64,000 bases of DNA, taken from Dipylidium caninum. Lineage: Eukaryota; Platyhelminthes; Cestoda; Cyclophyllidea; Dipylidiidae. The notes below the pieces were generated by a model. It searched no databases and was not told the DNA's origin. It worked only from the letters and a program-made list of their open reading frames with translations. Below are positions 25,701 to 37,571 of the stretch, piece after piece. The position numbers and the translations under genes were made by a program. Each line of letters opens with the position of its first letter. Position 1 is the first letter of the stretch. Where the stretch lies: NCBI GenBank assembly GCA_017562135.1, contig QEYB01001642.1, forward strand, positions 744,001 to 808,000. Reading direction: 5' to 3'.

Positions 25701-28700
25701 TCATACCTCATGAAAGACTGAAATCCCTCTTCCACGTTCCCCTTTCTCTGTTCACTCCAAATTTAAGCGGTAGGCAAATCGAAGTGTGAAATAGCATTCG
25801 TTTGAAATTATCGGGGAGGATAAATTTCACCTTAATCCCCTTAAAATACCCCACTTTTGGAAGTGTATATGTGTTGTAAAAGTTAACTCTTTTATTGTTC
25901 TTTATCAGTTCGCACTCACCCTGCAAGTATTAACGAATTGCGTCAGCGTTCCTTCGTAGTCGCCTCGCCGACCACATCAAATCGCTCTATCAACCGCTAC
26001 ATCGACCCTTTGTCCTCACCACGTGTCGCCTCGAGAGCACGGCCTCCGTTCCTTCCACGAAGCGAGTACCCTCTCCAGCATATTCACACAACCAAACGCA
26101 ATCCTGTAAGTCTCGTTCCACGTCCCGATTCTATCACAACTGCATACCGGAGAGAAGACGCCCTTTCTGCTGTCGAGAAGGGGCTCATGTCGAAACGCAA
26201 GTCCGAATTCTTAGCGATGCTCGTAAGTTCTCACCCCTTCACTTGTATCGAATATGCCAGTTTGGTCTGCGGTTCACTGCATTACTTTTCTAAGGAGCAC
26301 TATTTCAAGGAATTTCTAGGCCCCTCATTTTGACATGAGGCTTTTAATCAACTGTCAGCATTCTCTCGCTATCTTTTGCACTCAGAGAAAATCAAAATTT
26401 AATATTATTTTTTTCTATGTCTTACTTCTCTCAAATGTGTTCACTTTTAGATTATCGCTTTTACTCTATGTTTGGCCAGTTAGTAGAGTTACTAAAGAGG
26501 GGCTTTTTGTAGAAGCTTTTAATGGACAAGTTAACTAAATAACTAATTTGCTCCTGGAAAGGAATTTTGGTCTCCTTTTTACTCCTGATAATTCGGTATT
26601 TGGTAAACACGCTATCTTCTTTGCATGAATACATCACCATTATTCGTGTCGCTGTGTGCTCACGGAAGTGAGTGCAGTTATTAATTGGCGGGGGGCAGTC
26701 CCTGTGGGCGTCTCACAATTCTTCGAATCTGTGTCTTTACTAAAATTAAGCCAAAAACGATGTCTTCTAACGTTTTCAATGAAAAAAAAAAAACTTAAAG
26801 GAAAGTGCTTTTTATTCCGCAAAGTATGTACACTTACGAGGCAGGTAGAATATGGCGACGATTTTAACTGGAATGAGGTTAGAATTCGGGTGACTTGCAT
26901 TCGTCTAGTTTGTGGCTGGCAGTATTCCCTCTTTTCAGAATGATCCAGCATCAGCGAAGCGGCGTAGCCTCCTGATTGACTGGGAGAAAGCTGTCGAGGA
27001 GGCTGGACTGCTGCCTTCTTCCAACCGCCCGCAACGTATCCTGCCTCCAAACGACAACCAGCCCAACAATTGCGCTTCAACGTTCAGCGGGGTGAGTGGC
27101 TGCGATTTCGTCGCATCTGACCCTACAAATTATCGACTGCGTCATTTAACGAAATTCGGACGACCGCGTTTCTTGTGTGACATTGTTACTTGACCCTAAT
27201 TCAGTGAACAGCGAAGGTTTATTGACCGTTTGCGCAAGCAGATCGTGGAGGCCACTTACTTTGCTCTAAGCGTCTTTCCGCTAAGTCGACGCGCTCCCCT
27301 ATTGGGCCTATGTGAAATTCCTCATATTCGAGCCTACCGTGATGTTTTACATTTTATTACCTTGGAATTTTTATTGGGCTGATCGCGATTACGCTGTCCA
27401 TTCACCAGGCGCATAATTTTGCTACAGCAAGAACTGATTTCGCTAATTACATCATTGCGCTTTTTCATGTCTTATCAATGAATCTTTACCGTTGTTTTCA
27501 ATTTTTTCACTAGTGTGAGCTTTTTATCTTTATCGCTGTACAACGACCGCAAAGAACACGACTACGGCTTTTTTATAAACTGATAAAGTTTTTAGCTATA
27601 GCAGAATATCACTGGGCCTGTGCAGCTCATTCATATGCCATTGCGGCGGATTGGCAGTTTCGGGTTTGACGAAACCGTTGGCCTCATGCACCGTGATGTT
27701 GGCATTGCAGCTTTTGTACTCACTTCCCATAAGACCAAGTTATTCTCCTGATTGCTACTGCTTCCCAAAATGGGACTTGCTGTAAATAGACTCTGGAGTT
27801 TGTTCACGAAGACGTTAAATTCATTTCTGGGCTTCGGTACCACCCACTCACACACTACAAGTCTGTAGGCTTTAGTCCCAATACACTCGCGAATTTGGAT
27901 TTGGGAAAGGTTTATTCAGCAATTCACAGGTAGCATTCCGCCATTTACTGACATTCAAGCTGACAAGGTGAGTGCCCATCTGGAAAGCCTTTTATTTTTA
28001 CTAAGAAGTCCCGAGACTTCTGTGCCGTCTGCAAAAGGATCCTCTACGCAGCTGAATGTCGAGCTTATGACGGTTTCCGCTTGCATCCGAGATGTTTTCG
28101 CTGTGTCGAGTGTCAGCGTCTCCTTCGCCCGGACACTGTCCGCTTCCTGCACCACCCGACTGGTCGTAAGTGAGCCTATAACCTCTAGTTTACTTTACTT
28201 AAATGGAATTATGTAGCGTGTATATTGCATTTTTACTCGTAGTTCCTCTTACTCCTGTCAACTTCATCGTCACTCAGCATTTATGCCACAATGCACCTTG
28301 GGAAATGTGTCGCAGGTCTGTAATATATTGCGGCTACTCGGGTGAACGCCACGCTGGAGACTTACGTTAACCACTTCCCCTAATCAACGCTGCCTTTAAT
28401 CACAACACGAAAAGTGTAATGGTGCAAACTATCGTTACTTCGGAAAGTGGATAAGGTGAGGAGAAGCTTATGACAGAAGTTTTGCACAAAGTCAGTTGTC
28501 AATGCCGTGTTAATTATATTATTACAGACTAGCTTGCTGACTTTTCTATCGTCAAGGTGTGCTAACGTTTTCCCCTGTCGTCGTTCGCTGCCTACCTTCC
28601 AGCAGAGTGTGAGCTCAGCTTGCCTCACCTCTCACCTCCCCTAAAAATAAACAAAAAACAACATTTAAGTTGATGTGGCCGCTCGTCACATATCTCCAAC

Positions 28701-31700
28701 GTATATTCGGGAAGCGCAAATCACTACTTTTAACAGTAGCTTATTATACGAAATCTGGTCTCCTTTTTAAGCCTACTAGACGATTTCTTCTCTATCGTGG
28801 TACACTTTCGTGTAAATGGCACGACTTCGCTTTAAATAGCGTGGGACCACGTTGACACTGAGCCTCTGCCATGCGAAATTCTGTGTGCTAGGGCGGAGGT
28901 GCATCGGAATCATGTGTAGAGCCTCGCTTTGTGTGTGTGCCCCGAGGTTGAAAGCCTGGTGCGTCTGGTTGGTGCGCTTTGAAGTGACGCGTTTGCCCCA
29001 TTCGAAGCGTGTCTCTGTATGCGTGTTTGTGTGTGTTAGTGTGTGTATACGTGTGTTTTAGAGCAGTTGCTTGCCTCCTCGCTGATTTTCACAAGTCAGA
29101 CGTTTCTTTACTCTTTTTGATTCAGCTAAGTTCTACTGCGCCACACACTTCCCCTGCTCATCGACGCCCAATCCGACGGCTGCTTCGGACTCAAAAATGT
29201 GCGCAAGAAATTTCGGTAAGTTTCTCTCCTACTTCCGTTTAACTACTCTTATTCCACCTTCAATGTTATCTATTTCCATGGGAGTGCCAAATCTGTTGGT
29301 TTACTTGCAATCCTTCAAAGTAATACTTTTCGTCCGTAGGAAAATGCGTTGATACACCGGAACCGAGAACCCTAAATCCGCGATCTTTCCGGTGCTCATC
29401 TTTGCTTTTGTCGAATATTAAATTTTCATAAATCACTAGATTCAAACACGATCTCTCTACTAGTGGTAGCAATGCGCATTCTCTCTATAGTTTCATAAAC
29501 TCATTTATTGTTTATGCCACGGGCGTACTCCGTGCCGACGTGATACGCCAATGAGCTCTTATAATCACCCAAAGCGTTGATTTTTGCACTTAATTTCCGC
29601 CATCGTCTTAACTACGCTCTTTAGCTCATAACCGCCAAACATCTTGGATTTTTTAACACCTGGTTTCTCCTGAACCCGAATCTCGTGATCCTACAAATAA
29701 CTTCACGTATTGTATCCACTTAAGTTGCTTCAGGCAGGTGATATGGGCTTTCCTCTTTCCTAGCCTTACGTCAACCGTTTCTGTGAAAACGTCTCTCTCT
29801 CTCTCTCCTACAACTTCAAATTACTACCTTCACTTTGACGTAAATTATAGCGTTTTACAATATCGCTTCCTGATTCGTGCCGTTCTTTCGGTTATCTGCT
29901 TCTGGGCGACTCTTAGGTCCCTACGCGTTTAGGTGTGAAATACATTGGTGCATTTCTTAAGAGATTGAATCTTCATCGCCTCGCTCTTATAACATGGGGC
30001 CGTTCATTAAATTGTGATTGGTCAAAAGAACTTGAAATGGTGTTCTTTAATAGCTTGGTGCTTTGCAAGGTCTCTAATACTGGTGCACTTTCCGCCCTCC
30101 TTTAGTGTTATGTTAATATGCACGAAGGACCTCGTAACCCGAATTGCCAGCGACATACGTAATTAGGTCCATAAACGGGCTGTTTATGTCCGACCCTTCT
30201 TCTTTTTCGCAGAGTGGGTGACGGTAGTTGTGTTGCACCAGTCCTCACCATCAGTGGTGCTGGTCATTGCCGGGCAAACGTCTACGGCTCAAATACACTT
30301 GCATCCACTTTCGAGCGAGTTAAAGCGGGTACCGGACGATAGCTCTGTCCCGTCTCACTCACTCACCCCTCCTACCCCTTCCTCTCCTCCCCAACAACTG
30401 CTTTTTTGCTTAACGATTACCTTTCTATGTCGGGACAGACTCAACCTCTACTCCAAAAATTTTTTATGTATTCCGAATTGCTCATTATTTTAAATCCGCT
30501 CTAAACTGAGGCCGCTTCCACGGAGGTGTGTTACTTTGCCCACTTTCTGTCGAGCACTTCTCCAAAGAGGACTTGTGGTTTTATTGTTCGATACTTTTTT
30601 CCTTTCAACAACCAATTAGCTCCACATTTCTGTGGGCAGCTAAATTCGCGCAAAGTGTTTCTTGATTTTGCGCTTTCCCTTATAATTGTTCCCGCCGTCT
30701 TTCAATGCCGACCGGTTACGTGATCTGGTACGTGGTAGCGATGTTGACGACGCCTCAGCCCTTTTGCCAACAGATTTTTATACAACAGGATATTTACTAA
30801 ATGAAGAATGGAATGGCGATCTCACTTAATATACTCGAGGGTTGTGCTTTTTTTTCTAAATAGTGCATGCAGAAAATCGGTTTTCCATCCCTTTGGTTTC
30901 ATTTTTTCTTCTTTCCTATTATGCTCCTAAGTTAGCATTTTGGTGTCTTTTGGAAAAAATTTGGAGTTTGTGTCACCTGGGAACGCGTTGATTAAGTGAT
31001 TGACATGTATTTCCTGGAGTAAAACCTGAAAATTCGTGCTCTACCAAACTTTACCACACCTCCAGTCGCCTTCATTGAAATCCCAAGTAGCGAATATAAC
31101 GCCTGCGGAGGTATTCTTTCTCCGCAAGTATTTTACTCTACTGCCTTAATATCAGGTGAAGTGTTTGAATGTCTGTCGGACTTTACCCACAACAGCTTCC
31201 ACATTCCACTGCACGTATCCGTGAGGAATATGATCAGTCTGTTTTATGAATTACAATGGTAACACGCAGGATTGTTTGGTAAAATTAATGCCCATCTTAC
31301 ACTGGATTATTCCTCATTTTATTACCGATAGTTTCACCGAAACCGCGTGCACACAATACTCCGAGCCTCTTCTATGATCCGTCTATTCTGCTTTCGCCGT
31401 CAAAGCCTCGATATAACCAGTCTAACGGTAGTTCGGTGGCTTCCGCAGCGCCACAGTCTGCTAGGCACGTCCCTTCCGATCTATCGAACAGCATATCAGT
31501 TGCTAGGGGCATACGGGACGAGCCCGCCCCACCGGTTCTGCTTACCTCCCGCACCGTCCCAGGCACACTGGGAATGCCGGAGTGCCTGCGTCGAGCCGCC
31601 TTCGATGAACGTCTCTATCGCCTTGACGGAGCCTTCACGCTCGAAAAATTCATAAGGTTAGCTAGTTTATTGGATTAAGTGACTTGTTTTTAAAGATGAT

Positions 31701-34700
31701 GTTATGGGTGGTCAGTGGAGCTTAATGCATACAAACCAATAGTAGATATCTACATCCGTAACAGTCAGTGGCCCCAACGCCTGCCAAATTTTGTAGGCAC
31801 TGACTGTGTTCGGACGTTACTAGGTTGGAAACCATGAAACATGCGTTGACTAGAAGTAGAAAACAAAAGCGTAGTTGCACACACTATTTACCACATTCAA
31901 CCGAAATAATTTCCATTCTCATCTACGACTTTCTGCTGCCGATTGGGCAAGCCATAGTACCTCTTTGAAAACACCCTTATTTAAATTTAGACGTAATATG
32001 CGATTCGAAGTCTTTTCTCACATAATTTTGGCTTTCGCACTAATGTCGCTATTGAAAACAATTCGCAAGTACGAAGCAGGCACTAATCCGTCGGTCGGAG
32101 AAATGTCAAGTGAATATGGAGGATTCGGCACACACTTTAGCGGTTTAGGGAAGTTATTTAATTTGCCAACAGCAGCTGAATCTTGGTGGGGTCGCCGTTG
32201 CGCCTTGCCCACTGAACAATGCCGATTGCTTTTCATTTCATGCATGACATGGCATTGAATGCACGGCAGTAGGAAGACTCCGCCGCCGTTATGCTTTCGC
32301 CCGGTGGCGGTGGCGGTGGTGGTGGGAAGTAAAGGAAGGAAGGAATGCTGGGTGATGACTCCATCGCTTGGGCATCCCACGTCATGATGAACATCACTGT
32401 GATTTGATTTGATTTGATTTGATGAAATTTCGGCTCAGCAGTGTCTCCTGATGGCTGTCTTCTCATCCACCCACCCACCCACTTTGCGGGTCGTTTCCGA
32501 TGATCATGCGAAATCCGCTTTTCATCGTAAGTCATGATTAGGTGTAAAAACGGCGACAACCGTGTATTGCAAAGGGGGCAACAAGCATGCACACTCGCTC
32601 GTGCGCTCGACCCTCGTCATTTCGCATGGCTGGCACACAAGAGGCCACTTTCAGTCTTCATTTCTTGTACGCAAATGTGTTCACACAGCCGTGTGTGTAC
32701 TTCCCGCTTCCTGATTCCCCGCTTAGACCCAATTTCGCGAATACTTTTGCACAGACGTCTTTCATTCTTCCTCCTCGTTGGCAACGTGAGTCGGTGGTCT
32801 TCCTCGAGACTCCTTGACGCCACTCGAATTGCCAGAACCAAATTTTCAGAGGCAATGTCGAGCGCCTTTTTTATTAGTGGATTCATCTCCGAATGCCTCA
32901 TTAATGTTTCTCAAAGCCTCCCAATCTGCGCTCTGATTCACTTTGAACAGGTATAAGTAAAGTAGGTGGAAGTCGCGTCTTGTTTGCATCTGATTTCGAC
33001 AAAAAAGGAAATGGTGTACAAACACGAGAAACGTGTGCGAGGCGGCAGGAAGAATGTCTTTAAAATGTGTAAATAAAAGTATCGGGCGCATGGTAAAATG
33101 TATGTCGCTTATTCACAGCTGAACACAGACTAAACAAAAACATCCACGTCATAGATGACAGCTTAATTTTCTCCACTCCTCAGCATATTTCACCCAACAT
33201 GTCCACCATCTGGAAGGTACTGTGTTGAGCAGAAAGCACACTGGCTCTCGTAAATGCACATTTTGACACACAGGCACGTATGCACATATGTATCCACAAC
33301 CAGTGTTTCCCCCAAATTCTAGTCTGTTTTACCTCATTGTGTTGTTAATGTCCCCGGAGTAAGTGCGTCTTCTGTCATTTTGCAATACTTAATAAAAATT
33401 CTGAATTTGTTCACAAAACTGTAAATTTTTCAACCTGGCGGCAGTTAATAAGCCTGAATTGCACTCATACTGAACATGGTGTTAGACACCCATTCGGACG
33501 ATTTTTCGTAATCATGAACGGGTGAGATCGAACTAGGCTAGGTAGTGCGCTGTAAAACGGCTGACTTTAGGCCTGTTGTCGCTATCGAAGTTTGCACACT
33601 AAAAGGTTTGCGCCTACAGACTGTTTAGCATAACACGAACGTTTAGCCGGAAGTTTTACCGATTTCGCGGGTTCGTGGGTTACAGGACGAGCTCTACAGT
33701 GAATCCACTTAGGATTTTTCCTTCCATCATTTCACTCTTGATCTTGATCAAACTATCCCGATATAACCTCCTAACAACTTTTCTTATCAGACCGTGTGAC
33801 CGCTGTTCCATTCCGCATTTCAGCGATAATACCCCACGAAGGCTTGAGGGAGAAGAGGAGTGCTTTGCGTAAGCTAATTTTTTTACCTTGCATTCTACAC
33901 CATATTTCAATCAATGCAAGTAAATGCCACCAACCGTCCTTGAATGATACTACTTTTCGAACATAAACACATTTATGCTTATCAGATCAATTTATTTAGT
34001 CAATATTCATGTTTTTCTCTTAGAAAAATTAAGATACTGTTAGTTATGAGAAGCTATAGATGTAGCTTAGTTTTCACTTTTTATCAATGCCACTTTTGTC
34101 CCCGTCCTGGTTGAGTGGCATATTATTTTTCCACACCAGTTCTGGCGAAGACGAGCGTTTGGAACTTGGGCTGGCAAGTAACATCGAGTCTACTTGCAGT
34201 GAATCCCCCCCAATTAACATCGACGAGGCTGCACGCCTTTGCCGTAACATGCGCGATGAACGTTTCTACCGACGCCACCATCCACCCCCTGAGAGCTCTT
34301 CAGACAGTGGAGAAGAAGTTGAGAGCGATGAAGAAGACGACCCCGAGAGTGATGAGGATAGCCAACTTATCAGTATGGACACCTTCGACACACCTCAAAC
34401 ACTTCCCGAGTATGCGAACGTTCGTTGGACTCTTGTCAGACCCCCGCCCTCGCCTGCTCCCGTTCCACCCACTCTTGCTCCCTCTCCTCCCGCCGCGGAG
34501 CAATCGCCGCTGGTTCAGAAGTATGGTCTCTCGGGATCTATGTTGCTGGCCAAACAGCGATTCTGCATGGCAGATCCCGAGCCTATACGCATCGACTCGC
34601 GGGCTTTTAGGGCAACGAAAAACAAAGAACGCACGACCGAATCAATTTTGCCCGACTGCACCGAGCAAGTGGAATTACTGCCAGATATGGTGACCATTTC

Positions 34701-37571
34701 CCTCCCCTTCACCCATATCCTACTCCCTTCAGCCGACGAGGTGAATTTCTCCGTCCCCTTGCAAATGGTCACGGTGGTTCCTGTTCGATATTCCTCTCCT
34801 CTTTTGCACGTGGCTTCGCACACTGATCCACCGGAGTCAATGTTTTCACTGCCTTTAGTTTTTCTCGACAAGAGAAATTCCACTGCCTCCTCCGTTATTA
34901 GCGAGTGTGTTCATTCGATATCTGAATCCACTAGTTTCTCAAAACCACTGACTACTGGAATGTCACGAGTTATCCGTGTGAACAAGGATTCCTCCTCAAT
35001 GAGCGAGATGGTTCCCAATTCAGAGGTGGGTTCTCAAGTTATTCCACCTCGATCCTTCGAAGTGCGCGGTGCGACGGTAGTTTTACAGACAAAACTGGCC
35101 GACACTCCAGACTCCACAGTCGTGAGCGGCAATGATCACGTGTTGGGCATCACCCCGAGTTCCGCGAATGGCGCCGACGTGTATTCGAATCGTACGCTCC
35201 CAACAAGTAGCTCAGAAGAGGAGGAAGAGGAAGGGAGTGATGACGGGATGGACTTTCTCCATCGCCCTCTCGTTCTCCCTCCTGCTGAGTTAAGCGCTCA
35301 ACTTAAGGAGAATATCGGACAGACGGCTCGTCAAAAGAGTGTACCGTTGTACATTCTTACCTCCAAGCTCGACTCCGATGACGACCAGGGACCTTGTGAT
35401 CCTTTCAACCTGCTGGAAGATGACGACGACGAAGAGGACTCGTCTGAATCTCCATCTTCTGATGAATTCCCACCTCCCATCTCCGACCTTCACGCCAGAC
35501 AGATGGTCGCGTTGAGATCCCGCCTATCTGAACTGGAGAAAGAAATGCGTGAATTGGAGATACAGTGCATTGAGAAGGAACAAGCTCTGCGAGGGCTAGA
35601 AGAGGCTGCAGGTCAATCGGAAGTAGACCTGATGGCGCCAGTCTCCTCAACTAGCGAACCGGATTTATCGGCCACTTCAAATAAGCTGCCAAAGCGAGGG
35701 GGTAATTCACGATGGAGGTGGGTGAGACCCAAGCGTAACGTCCGCGGACAGGGCAGTGGGGCAGTGGCCTCGCATTCGCCCCCAAATCACGAGATGGCTG
35801 AGTGTTCGGAGCGAGCACGACTTTTCGCGGAACTGTTGACAATTATCTCAGAGCGCAATAAACTAGTCACTCAAGAGGCTGTCATTATGGCAGAGCTAAA
35901 GAAAATCAAGCTGGAGGATTATGAGGAATCTCTGCAACGAACCTATCACTCCCTTCACAAAATCGGTGGTGAGGCATCCCAGGTACCCTCGGGGGGCGAC
36001 GCTTTTCGACTCCGCGGGGCAAGTCGATTCCGAAAAGAGCGCATTTATCCAACGAGTAGCTCCACTGTACGAGAGAACGAAAAATTGTTACTCAACGAGA
36101 TTAGCAAAATTTCGAAAGAAAAGAACGTGCTCACTGCTGTCCAGGGTGAGGCCATGCAGCGGTAAGTCCAGCATCTATGCTTAGCTCAAACAACCGCTAT
36201 TATGTGTTTATTCCGTACATATCGTTAAGCGCCTTGTTAATTTACAGGACGTCTAGTGAAGACTCATGGTTTTTTTAGCTGCTTGTGAGTTTTTCATGCG
36301 CATGTCTGTTGTAAGTGTGCCGGGCTTGCCGCTTTTTGCTTGTCAACATGCACGTTCATGCACTCGTCCACACCCAGTCTACATTTGGCTGTCAGATCGT
36401 TGTTGTCCTCTCTTCTCCTTAACTCCTTTGCTATATGCGCCAAGTATAGGCTCGTGGTGCTCTTCGTTTCACAGATTGAGTTCTGTGCTGCAGTGTCTCC
36501 AACACAAAATACATCCCCCTTGAAAGTAAAGCTTGTTTAATCACACAGTAGTAAATTCTGTCTCCATGTCGGTTTTCGTTCTTGTCTTTTACAACCCCCT
36601 ACAGGGTTTATTTTCTCATGAGATGCCTGAAACGGAGGACCATTTTGTGTTGCTCAAGTCATTCTTACGCAGTAAAAGCCTTGCAACTTATCTTTCGGAT
36701 GAAGCATATGATGTTCGCACCAGAACTCCGCTTTCTTCCATATGCGCAGAAACGATTTCACACTGTCATCGTAAAGATAACTGTCGCCGGTGTATCTGCA
36801 GCTGTCTTATTAGGCAAAAATGGTGACTACTTCATGCGTTTGTTTTGCTCCTCCGAAGCGTCGTGTTGGCGTGACTTTCTCAGAAACCCTAGTGTTTTTT
36901 TACATTCCGCCTATTGCACGGTAGGGGCTTGAGTTTTTTGTTTAGTCACTCTTTCTACTTGGCAGAGAAACCTTTAACAAGACTTCATGCATGCGGTAGT
37001 TCACCAGAGATCTGGTGACGTATATTACAAGTGATTTTTCGAAACAATTTTATCGAAAATGCTTGGAAGTTGACACTGGAGCCGATGTCCCGCCACTACT
37101 CACTGAAAGTTCGCGGAACTGTCTCAGAATTACTCATGAATTTCATATTATTAAAAGGATATCGTTGACCCCAATCTAGACGGAATTTAATGATGGACCT
37201 TTCGGTTGTAAGTAACGGCAAACACCATTATTTTGCCGATAAAATTATGTGGAAAAGACTCGCGACACCCTCTGCGTGTGATTTAGTTTTTCCTTTAACC
37301 CTCTGAGCTGAAATAGCTGACGAAAACGAAGATTTATCAGTGTTGAAGATTAGACTGAGACAGCTAGAACTAAGGCACAAGTTTTATAGTTTCTATAGCT
37401 TTGCCTAGTGTGTATCTCCTTGTCCTTCCTCTTCCCCTAACACCTACTTTCGCTGTGTGGTTCAGCGCAAACCTGCAAGAGCTGAGTCTACGTGAAGTGC
37501 TGAATCGCGGCGGAACTGCACTGCGTCGAGCCTTCTCCCCCCCTACACGGAAACCACACCCTGGCCCGTGA
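13616..37571 (+). CDS. MICAL: MICAL: FAD monooxygenase-CH-LIM-bMERB protein
   Basis: MICAL proteins use FAD and NADPH to oxidise actin methionines and disassemble filaments; the C-terminal bMERB domain binds Rab GTPases. Exons supported by homology and phase: 13616-13886, 14126-14229, 15169-15272, 15807-15905, 17081-17302, 18310-18565, 20677-20934, 22501-22703, 23118-about 23601, 25909-26222, 26939-27091, 27930-27967, 28006-28165, 29126-29215, 31332-31656, 34140-36161, 37466-37571. Less certain: 25492-25551, an exon from 27212, and one from 30213. Modules run in the canonical order of monooxygenase, CH, LIM, bMERB. ATG 13616 was chosen because the exon then leaves phase 0 once a one-base frame break is allowed for. 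Two frame breaks (near 13755 and at 18532-18536) interrupt the monooxygenase. Two introns carry opposite-facing mariner copies. The final exon ends with TGA at 37569-37571. A polyadenylation hexamer lies at 37922. Confidence 0.9.
23118..23601 (+). CDS. MICAL: MICAL calponin-homology (CH) exon
   Basis: The exon opens with [19 protein letters not shown], the conserved link from the monooxygenase, then a Ser/Thr-rich spacer and the CH domain: [36 protein letters not shown] and AENFGVP. Acceptor GTTGCAG at 23117 completes the Arg codon left by the previous exon. The CH C-terminus is poorly conserved: after FGVP the frame reads [10 protein letters not shown] and meets a TGA at 23605-23607. The most economical exon end is a GTTTGA donor after 23601, which leaves phase 0, but this is a guess; a further indel or a degenerate last helix is also possible. 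In MICALs the CH domain supports actin or partner recruitment. Confidence 0.8.
23927..25270 (+). mobile_element. Degenerate mariner (Tc1/mariner) transposon, copy A
   Basis: A 1.34-kb element in the MICAL intron after the CH exon. Reading in plus orientation across several frames it preserves mariner transposase landmarks in order: the N-terminal helix-turn-helix region with [15 protein letters not shown] (about 24170-24225), then after an in-frame stop [10 protein letters not shown] and ESRGRPP (24248-24305), [19 protein letters not shown] (about 24555-24615), [14 protein letters not shown] codons near 24785, and RRPHQDSAA followed by [12 protein letters not shown] (24880-25005). These correspond to the mariner hinge, the first catalytic Asp, and the DNARPH and PPYSPDLAPTD motifs. 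The Asp expected before ARPH is missing, and stops and frameshifts make it inactive. The right end carries CCAACCTA, like a mariner terminus next to TA. A clear left TIR is not visible. An ATCAA repeat lies inside. Confidence 0.85.
24661..24690. repeat. ATCAA pentanucleotide repeat in mariner copy A
   Basis: About six tandem ATCAA units sit inside mariner copy A. The equivalent tract in copy B (32401-32423, read as GATTT on the plus strand) has about one unit fewer, so the array has changed length since the copies diverged. Confidence 0.8.
25492..27350 (+). CDS. MICAL: MICAL CH-LIM linker exons
   Basis: Low-complexity, charged linker exons between CH and LIM. The well-supported ones are 25909-26222 (104 full codons, Ser/Arg/Pro-rich, ending RKSEFLAML at GTAAGT, phase 0) and 26939-27091 (51 codons, containing [18 protein letters not shown], ending at GTGAGT, phase 0). 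A candidate exon at 25492-25551 ([18 protein letters not shown]) has a strong CTGCAG acceptor, but its donor and phase to 25909 are unresolved. Another begins at 27212 ([14 protein letters not shown], phase 0) with an unresolved donor somewhere before about 27350. These segments are identified by position, phase and coding character; linker sequence is not conserved across phyla. Confidence 0.6.
27930..29215 (+). CDS. MICAL: MICAL LIM-domain exons
   Basis: Three exons (27930-27967, 28006-28165, 29126-29215) assemble a complete LIM double zinc finger. The first finger has CAVC, a His 18 residues later (HPRC), then FRCVEC; the second ends with FYCATHFPC. All eight metal ligands expected of a MICAL LIM domain are present. 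The exon pair 27930-27967 and 28006-28165 is separated by an intron of only 38 nt (27968-28005), whereas the next intron is about 960 nt. The split within the second finger leaves one base (C) that is completed by the CT opening the next exon. In MICALs the LIM domain takes part in autoinhibition and partner binding. Confidence 0.9.
28918..29060. repeat. GT-rich degenerate microsatellite
   Basis: This stretch of the MICAL intron before the last LIM exon is dominated by interrupted GT runs on the plus strand. It is low-complexity intronic DNA; the short frames across it are not genes. Confidence 0.7.
29792..29807. repeat. CT dinucleotide repeat
   Basis: A run of about eight CT units in a MICAL intron after the LIM exons. 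Confidence 0.8.
30213..30400 (+). CDS. MICAL: Possible MICAL exon after LIM
   Basis: A strong acceptor (T-rich tract ending CGCAG at 30212) opens a frame in phase with the preceding exon, encoding [11 protein letters not shown] and then Ser/Pro-rich sequence. The donor could not be fixed; GTACCG near 30330 and later sites are possible, and the phase to 31332 is not reconciled. It may be a real linker exon, or a cryptic acceptor. Confidence 0.3.
31332..31656 (+). CDS. MICAL: MICAL exon upstream of mariner copy B
   Basis: An exon of 325 nt, Pro/Ser-rich at first ([20 protein letters not shown]), ending with [19 protein letters not shown] and FTLEKFIR at a GTTAGC donor. Two leading bases and two trailing bases fit the phases of the flanking MICAL exons; the trailing AG joins the T that opens 34140. 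Its function is unknown and it probably belongs to the flexible region between LIM and bMERB. Confidence 0.7.
31821..33167 (-). mobile_element. Degenerate mariner transposon, copy B (inverted)
   Basis: This is the reverse complement of copy A over its whole length, from the CCAACCTA terminus (31821) to the ATTAAGCTGTCAT end (33167). The central kilobase differs only by scattered substitutions and small indels; the end nearest 31821 is more divergent. The same decayed transposase landmarks occur on the minus strand: the [15 protein letters not shown] helix region (about 32860-32920), [19 protein letters not shown] (about 32480-32540), [10 protein letters not shown] (about 32280-32310), and RRPHQDSAA with [12 protein letters not shown] (about 32085-32210). 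The stop that follows GARHCL is shared with copy A. It lies in the MICAL intron between 31656 and 34140. Confidence 0.85.
34140..37571 (+). CDS. MICAL: MICAL acidic region and C-terminal bMERB domain
   Basis: A 2022-nt exon (34140-36161) and a terminal exon (37466-37571). The N-terminal two thirds are Ser/Glu/Asp/Pro-rich with acidic tracts. From about 35500 a coiled coil starts ([20 protein letters not shown], then ALRGLEE), is interrupted by about 70 residues with a basic patch, and resumes as [39 protein letters not shown]. This is the Rab-binding bMERB (DUF3585) helix set. The last helix continues [17 protein letters not shown], then crosses the final intron (CG joins C to give Arg) to [12 protein letters not shown] before TGA. 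Human MICALs end similarly with bMERB. Exon start was set by the acceptor CACACCAG at 34139, phase-matched to 31656. Confidence 0.85.

Noticed and set aside
27600..27929. Open minus and plus frames just before the LIM exons
   Set aside because: No MICAL similarity and no in-phase splice sites; the 27930 exon is reached from upstream without them, though the partner donor is unresolved.
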